Shown here in pieces: positions 17,855 through 25,091 of a stretch of DNA of 64,000 nt. The stretch comes from an uncultured bacterium (lineage in GTDB: Bacteria; Vulcanimicrobiota; Xenobia; Xenobiales; Xenobiaceae), in the NCBI GenBank assembly GCA_934621605.1, contig CAKTUZ010000001.1, positions 1 to 64,000 of the forward strand, read 5' to 3'. Below the pieces are notes generated by a model, which was not told where the DNA came from, ran no database searches, and was given only the letters and a program-made list of their open reading frames with translations. Each line of letters starts with the position of its first letter. Positions within the stretch are counted from its first letter, which is position 1. Made by a program: the position numbers and the translations under genes.

Positions 17855-17890
17855 GAAATAAAAGCCCCTCGGCCTTAAGGCCGAGGGGCT
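17855..17890 (-). terminator. Terminator of hydrolase gene 2
   Basis: A perfect 12-bp palindromic stem, AGCCCCTCGGCC-ttaa-GGCCGAGGGGCT (17863-17890), is followed on the minus strand by TTTATTTCTT, 24 bp after the stop codon. Confidence 0.9.
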
Positions 17891-17914
17891 ACTTATCAGT
17901 TAAATTAAACTCTA

Positions 17915-20900
17915 CTATTTATTGGGCTCAATATAACCCATGACGCAGGCTTGATTGCGATCATAAGTCTTGACTCTGACAGCTCCAGGACTGCCACTAT
18001 TGCCTTCAACAGTAGTAACCACACCACTACCCGCGTCATAGCTTACAACCAAACCGACGTGATCGGCACCACTGCGGGTATTGTCCCAGTCGAACATAAT
18101 CATGTCGCCAGCTTTGGGAGCATAATCGCCGCCGCCCTGACGCCAAGTACCCTGACCTTTAGACCAATTGACCAGAGTAGGAGTATAGTTCACGTTATCA
18201 CAAGCGCTAAAGTCCATGACGCCGTGCTTAGCCAAAATACCGGTAGCAAAAGCGGCACACCAAGGCTGAGACTGACAATCGAGAGCCCAGCTCTGGTTCC
18301 AATCTTTAGTAATAGCATTGATCTGAGAAGCGTTTCCGCCTTCAGTCATACCTTCCATGGAAAGAGCCTCATCGAGAGCGCCTTCAATGCCTTTGTTACC
18401 TTTAAGTTCTGCACCCTTAAGGTTTTCGAGCATATAAGCACCAACCTGATCGTGATAGATCTTAGTTACGCCGTTATGCCAATTCTGGTCGGTGGCCCAA
18501 CCAGCTTTATTGACAGCCGAAGCCTGATCGGCGATAGAGGCATCGGAAGAGGAGCCTCCCTTAGCACGCAAATTTTTGAAAGTTCTGGCACCAACATTGA
18601 TCTGGTTTTCTACGCCAGAGAAGGTAGGATTGCGGGTAGAGTTGTTGGGGTCGGAGTCGTAAGCGCCTACGCCCATCCAACCATTGATACCGACGCTGCC
18701 GGAAGCGGTACCCCAGCGGGTTTCCTGACCAGCAATGGAAAGCAGAACCAAAGGATCTACGTCGTTTTCTTTACCAGCTTTGACAAACAAAGCACCAGTA
18801 CCAGCAGGAGCGGGAGAGCCTTTTTCAGCCAAGAAGCCATCGATAGCCTTAGCAATATCTTCATCGGAGCACTTAGAAAGATCGATGTCGCCGGCCGCGC
18901 TGCTTCTCTTAACAGAAGATCCGGAACTGACACTACCAGCGCCACCGGAGCCGCCGACTCCACTTACGCCGCCGCCTCCGCCGCCATAGTTGCCACCGCC
19001 GCCGGAACCGGATCCGGAGCCACCATTATTGGCAGCAGCTTGCTGAGCGGCAATTTGCTGGCCAAGCTGGTCTAATTTCTTTTGCAAATCTTCATTGCTG
19101 ATACCAGTAGCTTTTTCGAAATCGCTCAAACTGTCAGTAGCCTGACCAGCACCTTCGTTGGCCTTAGCTTCACCGGCTTTGGCTTCGTCGGCCTTGGCTT
19201 TATCGGCTGCAGCGATCTCTTCATCGCTCATTACTTTACCATCGGCACCAATGCGCTTGCCTTCTTCATTGACAAGGTTGCCCTTATTGTCAATCAACTG
19301 GCCCTCGCCATTAACTAACTTACCATCTTCATTGAGGGTACTGCCTTCGGGAAGCTTCTTGCCATCTTCGCTATAAAGCGTGCCATTTTTATCCACGAAA
19401 ACGCCATCAGGAAGTTTTTCGGGATCTATTTTGCTACTGTCGGCAGCACCATCTTTAGCGCCTTCTTTGGCACCTTCGGTACCGGCGGCCTTAGTGTCTT
19501 CACCTTGACCGGCGGCATTCTTAGCATCGTCGGCAGTGTCTTTGGCGCTGTCGGCAGCAGCCTTGTCAGCGGCGTTGGCGGCTTCGACGGTGCTTACGCC
19601 GTCTTTGGCTTGCTCAGCTTTGTCGTCAATTTGGCCAGCAGTATTTTCGGCTTTGGCAACTTTCTGATCGGCGCTGTTAACTTGACCGGCAGCATCTTCA
19701 GCCTTGGTATCGGCTTCGGAAGCGGCAGTTTCGGCTTGCTCGGCTTTGGTAGCGTCGTCGGTAGCTTTAGCTTCGGCCTGTTCGGAAGCATTGGCAGATT
19801 CACTGGCGGCAGCTTCGGCTTGCTCGGACTTACCTTCGGCGGCGCTGAGCTGGCTTTCCAACTCAGAAGCTTTGCTTTCGGCGGCGTCGGCAGCACTGTG
19901 AGCTGCGTCGGCTTTAGCTTGAGCAGAGTCTAAAGCGGACTGAGCTGAAGCAATAGCTTCTTCATCGGGCACTTCCTTGGTGTTGCCATCTTTATCTTCA
20001 ATAGTTTTGGTAGCAGACTTGGCAGCTTTCAAAGCGGACTGAGCCTGAGCCACTTCAGAATCGGCCTGAGTAGCTTCGGCAGCTTTATTGGTAGCTTCGG
20101 TGCGAGCTTCGGTAGCTTGAGACTTAAGCTGCTCCATTTCAGACTTAGCAGCTTCGGCTTTAGACTTGGAATCTTGAGCGTCGGCAGCGGCCTTGGTAGC
20201 ATCGCTTTGAGAAGTTTGAGCAGCGGAATTAGCTTCGGTAGCGGCATTGCCCGCTTCACTGGCAGCTTGCTGAGCGGCCTGGGACTGCTCATTGGCAGAA
20301 GCGGCCTTGGCTTGAGCCTCGCCGACACCGGAAGCAGCATTCTGCTGGGCAGACTGAGCGCTATTTACTTTGTCTTGCTGAGCGGCAGCCTTAGCAGCAT
20401 TTTCCTGATCGAGCTGGTTGCGAGTGGAATCAATAGTATCACCCAAATTGGAAATGCGATTCTGCAAAGAGCCCATATCATCCTGACAAGTGCTCAATTG
20501 CTGATTTACCTGGTTCAGCTCTTGACTGAGCTGCTCCACCTTTTCTTTATCGCCGTCAGCTTGAGCTTCGGCCAAATCTTCTACCAGCTGAGCTTGCTTC
20601 TGCTCTAAAGCCTCGCGCTCCTGAGCTTTTTTCTCTTGCTCTTTTTTGAGCTCTTCCATTTCGGCTTCTAAAGTGCCCAAAGTCTCGGCAGTGTTGGCTT
20701 CTTTGCCCTCTTGCTCACCTTCATTGATCACTTTTTCCAATTCGCTCTGAGCAGTTTCTAAATTGGTATTGGCCTCATCAACTTCAGCATTGGCCGAAGC
20801 GGCTGTCTTAGCTTGTTCGACAGCTTCAGTCTGAGTTTTAGCTTTGGTGGCGGCGGCCTCAGCGGCAGCAGCATCTTTAACTCGGGCCTCTTCACCGGTT

Positions 20901-21223
20901 ACGGCAGCTTTGGCATTGGCATTTTCGCCCTCTTCATCGGCCTTAACAGCTTTGTCAGAGGCTTTTGCAGTCTTTTCGTCGGCCTTAGTGCCCTCAGCAG
21001 CAGCTTCACCATTGTCGGCCCCTTCAAGAGCAGCGGCAGCCTCATCATCCAAAGAGGCTACATTGAGAGAGCCAAAAGCATTGATAGCTTCAGAGCCGGA
21101 CAAAGAAATAGAATCATCGGCAGCAAAGCCGAACCCATTGTTAGTAGGCGCGGCAGAAGCGCCGGACATATTGGCGGAAATACCTGATATTCCCAAAAAA
21201 CTTGAAATCTTATCTAACGACAT
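17915..21223 (-). CDS. Coiled-coil GH73-like/CHAP peptidoglycan hydrolase, paralogue 2
   Basis: A 1102-residue wall hydrolase. The N-terminal tag MSLDKISSFLGISGISANM leads into SISLSGSEAI and VASLDDE (about 55-61), then about 500 residues of Ala/Glu/Lys/Gln coiled coil, a stretch of repeated DGKL/DNKGNL-type turns (about 595-660), a Gly/Ser linker (about 730-770), the GH73-like domain (about 790-940; GQETRWG, GVGAYDSDP) and a CHAP domain (about 975-1102; PWCAAF, DHVGLV, EGN). No signal peptide or membrane helix is visible. Roughly the first 700 codons look identical in DNA to paralogue 3, while the last 45 residues almost match paralogue 4. It has its own promoter and terminator. Substrate is presumably peptidoglycan; target cell (self or other) is unknown. 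Confidence 0.9.
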   Translation of the reverse strand: MSLDKISSFLGISGISANMSGASAAPTNNGFGFAADDSISLSGSEAINAFGSLNVASLDDEAAAALEGADNGEAAAEGTKADEKTAKASDKAVKADEEGENANAKAAVTGEEARVKDAAAAEAAATKAKTQTEAVEQAKTAASANAEVDEANTNLETAQSELEKVINEGEQEGKEANTAETLGTLEAEMEELKKEQEKKAQEREALEQKQAQLVEDLAEAQADGDKEKVEQLSQELNQVNQQLSTCQDDMGSLQNRISNLGDTIDSTRNQLDQENAAKAAAQQDKVNSAQSAQQNAASGVGEAQAKAASANEQSQAAQQAASEAGNAATEANSAAQTSQSDATKAAADAQDSKSKAEAAKSEMEQLKSQATEARTEATNKAAEATQADSEVAQAQSALKAAKSATKTIEDKDGNTKEVPDEEAIASAQSALDSAQAKADAAHSAADAAESKASELESQLSAAEGKSEQAEAAASESANASEQAEAKATDDATKAEQAETAASEADTKAEDAAGQVNSADQKVAKAENTAGQIDDKAEQAKDGVSTVEAANAADKAAADSAKDTADDAKNAAGQGEDTKAAGTEGAKEGAKDGAADSSKIDPEKLPDGVFVDKNGTLYSEDGKKLPEGSTLNEDGKLVNGEGQLIDNKGNLVNEEGKRIGADGKVMSDEEIAAADKAKADEAKAGEAKANEGAGQATDSLSDFEKATGISNEDLQKKLDQLGQQIAAQQAAANNGGSGSGSGGGGNYGGGGGGVSGVGGSGGAGSVSSGSSVKRSSAAGDIDLSKCSDEDIAKAIDGFLAEKGSPAPAGTGALFVKAGKENDVDPLVLLSIAGQETRWGTASGSVGINGWMGVGAYDSDPNNSTRNPTFSGVENQINVGARTFKNLRAKGGSSSDASIADQASAVNKAGWATDQNWHNGVTKIYHDQVGAYMLENLKGAELKGNKGIEGALDEALSMEGMTEGGNASQINAITKDWNQSWALDCQSQPWCAAFATGILAKHGVMDFSACDNVNYTPTLVNWSKGQGTWRQGGGDYAPKAGDMIMFDWDNTRSGADHVGLVVSYDAGSGVVTTVEGNSGSPGAVRVKTYDRNQACVMGYIEPNK

Positions 21224-21227
21224 TCAG
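19132..21227 (-). repeat. 2.1-kb near-identical repeat, copy in hydrolase gene 2
   Basis: From 19132 to 21227 the sequence matches 22780-24875 at a constant offset of 3648 bp; I found no mismatch in the lines compared. Flanking differences appear at 19131/22779 and 21228/24876. The block spans the start codon, N-terminal tag and whole coiled-coil region. Confidence 0.92.
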
Positions 21228-21299
21228 TAATCTCTCCTAATCCCTCGCAAACGAAAAGAGGCGGCACATACTTGCACCTTTTCCACTCGTATTGCCTTC

Positions 21300-21361
21300 A
21301 TTATCAGTTATGACTAAAAATTTATCTACAACTTAAAAACTGTTTTAACATTTATTTAACA
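21300..21361 (-). promoter_or_regulatory. Shared-type promoter of hydrolase gene 2
   Basis: Minus strand: TGTTAAA-TAAA-TGTTAAA (21361-21344), a perfect 7-4-7 direct repeat, then 15 bp, TAGATA (21328-21323), 17 bp, GATAAT (21305-21300), and 76 bp to the ATG. It lies outside the 2.1-kb duplicated block, so its similarity to the gene 3 promoter is not merely part of that duplication. Confidence 0.6.
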
Positions 21362-21410
21362 TTAAAATATTTTAACTGCTTTTTAGAATTTTGCCATGTT
21401 AGATTGCGCC

Positions 21411-21466
21411 AAAAAAAGGCTCCCCTATCCGGTAAGATTTTTCAATCTGACCGTTTAGGAGAGCTT
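21411..21466 (-). terminator. Terminator of hydrolase gene 3
   Basis: On the minus strand AAGCTCTCCTAAACGGTCAG pairs imperfectly with the complementary CTTACCGGATAGGGGAGCCT arm, followed by eight T. It lies about 70 bp after the stop at 21536. Confidence 0.8.
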
Positions 21467-21535
21467 TTACACTATATGAGCGACCTAACTTTGAGAATCA
21501 AAATTTCTTAAATTAGGCTCATAGTATTTGTATTA

Positions 21536-24500
21536 TTAGTCACCAATCGAAGTATAACCCAATACACAAGCATCGTTACGATTGTAAGTTTTTACTCTTA
21601 CAGAATTGCTGCTATTGCCCTCAACTGTAGTAATAGTACCGCTGTTAGAATCGTACTTTACTACCAAACCAACATGATCGGGACTGGTGCGAGAGCCGTC
21701 CCAATCGAAAAAGATCATGTCGCCCTTCTTAGGTGAGTAGTCGCTGCTGGCATGATTCCAAGTGCCTTCACTCTGCGACCAGTCGACCAAATAGTTAGTA
21801 GAATTGACATTTTTGCAGCCAGAGAAATCTTCAACACCATTTTTAGCTAAGATACCGCTAGCGAAAGCAGCGCACCAAGGATATTGCTGGCAATCGAGAG
21901 CCCAGCTCTGGTTCCAGTCTTTGGTAATAGCGTTAATTTCAGAAGCATTGGCACTCTCGGTCATGCCTTCCATAGAAAGAGCCTCGTCGATAGCGGCGTC
22001 AATGCCTTTATTGCCGCTAGAAGAGGTACCAGAGGCAGCGGAAGCAGCCTTTATCTCTTCCATCTTGGCTTGTACATAAGGGGCAACTTGATTTTGGTAA
22101 ATGCTAGTTACGCCATTATGCCAATTTTGGTCACTGGCCCAACCGGCTTTATTTACAGCAGAAGCCTGAGCGGCAATAGAGTCAGAAGAAGAGGAGCCAC
22201 CCTTCTCGCGCAAGTTGTGGAAAGTTACAGCACCGACATTGATCTGTTTTTCCACACCAGAGAACTTAGGATTGCGAGTAGAGTTGTTGGGATCGGAGTC
22301 GTAAGCGCCTACGCCCATCCAACCATCGATGCCAACGCTACCAGCAGCGGTGCCCCAGCGGGTTTCCTGACCAGCAATAGAGACCAGAATAAGCGGATCG
22401 ACGTCATTTTCTTTACCAGCCTTGACAAACAGAGCGCCAGTGCCTTCAGGAGCGGGAGAGCCTTTTTCAGCTAAGAAGCTGTCGATAGCTTTAGCCATAG
22501 CTTGCTCATTTTCGTCGGTAAGCTCTACCTTACTAATAGAACCAGCTTTGCTAGCTGAAGAAGTGGAGCCAGTACTACCCGTGCCGCCTACGCTACCGGA
22601 GCCGCCTACACCGCCGCCTCCGCCGCCATAGTTGCCACCGCCGCCGGAACCAGAGCCACCGTTATTGCCAGCAGCTTGCTGAGCAGCACCCTGGTTGGCG
22701 ATTTGCTGGCCAAGTTGCTCAATCTTCTTTTGCAAATCTTCATTGCTAATACCAGTAGCTTTTTCGAAATCGCTCAAATTGTCAGTAGCCTGACCAGCAC
22801 CTTCGTTGGCCTTAGCTTCACCGGCTTTGGCTTCGTCGGCCTTGGCTTTATCGGCTGCAGCGATCTCTTCATCGCTCATTACTTTACCATCGGCACCAAT
22901 GCGCTTGCCTTCTTCATTGACAAGGTTGCCCTTATTGTCAATCAACTGGCCCTCGCCATTAACTAACTTACCATCTTCATTGAGGGTACTGCCTTCGGGA
23001 AGCTTCTTGCCATCTTCGCTATAAAGCGTGCCATTTTTATCCACGAAAACGCCATCAGGAAGTTTTTCGGGATCTATTTTGCTACTGTCGGCAGCACCAT
23101 CTTTAGCGCCTTCTTTGGCACCTTCGGTACCGGCGGCCTTAGTGTCTTCACCTTGACCGGCGGCATTCTTAGCATCGTCGGCAGTGTCTTTGGCGCTGTC
23201 GGCAGCAGCCTTGTCAGCGGCGTTGGCGGCTTCGACGGTGCTTACGCCGTCTTTGGCTTGCTCAGCTTTGTCGTCAATTTGGCCAGCAGTATTTTCGGCT
23301 TTGGCAACTTTCTGATCGGCGCTGTTAACTTGACCGGCAGCATCTTCAGCCTTGGTATCGGCTTCGGAAGCGGCAGTTTCGGCTTGCTCGGCTTTGGTAG
23401 CGTCGTCGGTAGCTTTAGCTTCGGCCTGTTCGGAAGCATTGGCAGATTCACTGGCGGCAGCTTCGGCTTGCTCGGACTTACCTTCGGCGGCGCTGAGCTG
23501 GCTTTCCAACTCAGAAGCTTTGCTTTCGGCGGCGTCGGCAGCACTGTGAGCTGCGTCGGCTTTAGCTTGAGCAGAGTCTAAAGCGGACTGAGCTGAAGCA
23601 ATAGCTTCTTCATCGGGCACTTCCTTGGTGTTGCCATCTTTATCTTCAATAGTTTTGGTAGCAGACTTGGCAGCTTTCAAAGCGGACTGAGCCTGAGCCA
23701 CTTCAGAATCGGCCTGAGTAGCTTCGGCAGCTTTATTGGTAGCTTCGGTGCGAGCTTCGGTAGCTTGAGACTTAAGCTGCTCCATTTCAGACTTAGCAGC
23801 TTCGGCTTTAGACTTGGAATCTTGAGCGTCGGCAGCGGCCTTGGTAGCATCGCTTTGAGAAGTTTGAGCAGCGGAATTAGCTTCGGTAGCGGCATTGCCC
23901 GCTTCACTGGCAGCTTGCTGAGCGGCCTGGGACTGCTCATTGGCAGAAGCGGCCTTGGCTTGAGCCTCGCCGACACCGGAAGCAGCATTCTGCTGGGCAG
24001 ACTGAGCGCTATTTACTTTGTCTTGCTGAGCGGCAGCCTTAGCAGCATTTTCCTGATCGAGCTGGTTGCGAGTGGAATCAATAGTATCACCCAAATTGGA
24101 AATGCGATTCTGCAAAGAGCCCATATCATCCTGACAAGTGCTCAATTGCTGATTTACCTGGTTCAGCTCTTGACTGAGCTGCTCCACCTTTTCTTTATCG
24201 CCGTCAGCTTGAGCTTCGGCCAAATCTTCTACCAGCTGAGCTTGCTTCTGCTCTAAAGCCTCGCGCTCCTGAGCTTTTTTCTCTTGCTCTTTTTTGAGCT
24301 CTTCCATTTCGGCTTCTAAAGTGCCCAAAGTCTCGGCAGTGTTGGCTTCTTTGCCCTCTTGCTCACCTTCATTGATCACTTTTTCCAATTCGCTCTGAGC
24401 AGTTTCTAAATTGGTATTGGCCTCATCAACTTCAGCATTGGCCGAAGCGGCTGTCTTAGCTTGTTCGACAGCTTCAGTCTGAGTTTTAGCTTTGGTGGCG

Positions 24501-24871
24501 GCGGCCTCAGCGGCAGCAGCATCTTTAACTCGGGCCTCTTCACCGGTTACGGCAGCTTTGGCATTGGCATTTTCGCCCTCTTCATCGGCCTTAACAGCTT
24601 TGTCAGAGGCTTTTGCAGTCTTTTCGTCGGCCTTAGTGCCCTCAGCAGCAGCTTCACCATTGTCGGCCCCTTCAAGAGCAGCGGCAGCCTCATCATCCAA
24701 AGAGGCTACATTGAGAGAGCCAAAAGCATTGATAGCTTCAGAGCCGGACAAAGAAATAGAATCATCGGCAGCAAAGCCGAACCCATTGTTAGTAGGCGCG
24801 GCAGAAGCGCCGGACATATTGGCGGAAATACCTGATATTCCCAAAAAACTTGAAATCTTATCTAACGACAT
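21536..24871 (-). CDS. Coiled-coil GH73-like/CHAP peptidoglycan hydrolase, paralogue 3
   Basis: A 1111-residue paralogue. Residues 1 to about 696 equal paralogue 2: the tag MSLDKISSFLGISG, VASLDDE, coiled coils and DGKL repeats. After that it diverges: a Gly-rich linker, then a GH73-like domain (about 780-930; GQETRWG, GVGAYDSDP) and a CHAP domain (about 985-1111; PWCAAF, DHVGLV, EGN) with a distinct ending, GYTSIGD. The segment ALSMEGMTESANASEINAIT matches paralogue 4 rather than 2, and a Ser/Ala/Lys-rich insert precedes it. No signal peptide. The mosaic pattern points to recombination among the paralogues. Own promoter and terminator present. Confidence 0.9.
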   Translation of the reverse strand: MSLDKISSFLGISGISANMSGASAAPTNNGFGFAADDSISLSGSEAINAFGSLNVASLDDEAAAALEGADNGEAAAEGTKADEKTAKASDKAVKADEEGENANAKAAVTGEEARVKDAAAAEAAATKAKTQTEAVEQAKTAASANAEVDEANTNLETAQSELEKVINEGEQEGKEANTAETLGTLEAEMEELKKEQEKKAQEREALEQKQAQLVEDLAEAQADGDKEKVEQLSQELNQVNQQLSTCQDDMGSLQNRISNLGDTIDSTRNQLDQENAAKAAAQQDKVNSAQSAQQNAASGVGEAQAKAASANEQSQAAQQAASEAGNAATEANSAAQTSQSDATKAAADAQDSKSKAEAAKSEMEQLKSQATEARTEATNKAAEATQADSEVAQAQSALKAAKSATKTIEDKDGNTKEVPDEEAIASAQSALDSAQAKADAAHSAADAAESKASELESQLSAAEGKSEQAEAAASESANASEQAEAKATDDATKAEQAETAASEADTKAEDAAGQVNSADQKVAKAENTAGQIDDKAEQAKDGVSTVEAANAADKAAADSAKDTADDAKNAAGQGEDTKAAGTEGAKEGAKDGAADSSKIDPEKLPDGVFVDKNGTLYSEDGKKLPEGSTLNEDGKLVNGEGQLIDNKGNLVNEEGKRIGADGKVMSDEEIAAADKAKADEAKAGEAKANEGAGQATDNLSDFEKATGISNEDLQKKIEQLGQQIANQGAAQQAAGNNGGSGSGGGGNYGGGGGGVGGSGSVGGTGSTGSTSSASKAGSISKVELTDENEQAMAKAIDSFLAEKGSPAPEGTGALFVKAGKENDVDPLILVSIAGQETRWGTAAGSVGIDGWMGVGAYDSDPNNSTRNPKFSGVEKQINVGAVTFHNLREKGGSSSSDSIAAQASAVNKAGWASDQNWHNGVTSIYQNQVAPYVQAKMEEIKAASAASGTSSSGNKGIDAAIDEALSMEGMTESANASEINAITKDWNQSWALDCQQYPWCAAFASGILAKNGVEDFSGCKNVNSTNYLVDWSQSEGTWNHASSDYSPKKGDMIFFDWDGSRTSPDHVGLVVKYDSNSGTITTVEGNSSNSVRVKTYNRNDACVLGYTSIGD

Positions 24872-24875
24872 TCAG
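22780..24875 (-). repeat. 2.1-kb near-identical repeat, copy in hydrolase gene 3
   Basis: Partner of 19132-21227 at an offset of 3648 bp, covering the start and the first ~697 codons. The abrupt boundaries, with clearly diverged catalytic halves beyond them, fit gene conversion or a recent duplication followed by replacement of the 3' half. Confidence 0.92.
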
Positions 24876-24955
24876 CAATCTCTCCCAATTTCTTAGAGCA
24901 AAAAAAACGAGCTAAACGCTACGCTGTACGGTCTTTCCCGCTCTTTATCATTCTT

Positions 24956-25016
24956 TTTATCAATCGTTATTTCCGCTTAATCTAGTACAAAAAGCCATGT
25001 TAACATTTATTTTACA
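24956..25016 (-). promoter_or_regulatory. Shared-type promoter of hydrolase gene 3
   Basis: Minus strand: TGTAAAA-TAAA-TGTTAAC (25016-24999), 14 bp, TAGATT (24984-24979), 17 bp, GATAAA (24961-24956), 84 bp to the ATG. The weakest fit of the three repeat-bearing copies, but spacing is preserved. Confidence 0.5.
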
Positions 25017-25024
25017 TTGCATAT

Positions 25025-25062
25025 AAAAAAAACAGCCCTTTGCGCCTTGGCAAAGAGCTGTT
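25025..25062 (-). terminator. Terminator of hydrolase gene 4
   Basis: Minus strand AACAGCTCTTTGC-caagg-CGCAAAGGGCTGTT gives a 13-bp stem with one G-T pair and is followed by a T-rich run. It lies 30 bp after the stop codon. Confidence 0.88.
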
Positions 25063-25091
25063 CTTTATAGCATTAAAGCTGTAATTACCCC

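Noticed and set aside
15458..20608. Several plus-strand reading frames of 120-374 residues opposite the hydrolase genes
   Set aside because: They mirror the Ala/Glu/Gly-rich codon bias of the coding strand, repeat identically in both copies of the 2.1-kb block, and lack ribosome sites or family motifs.
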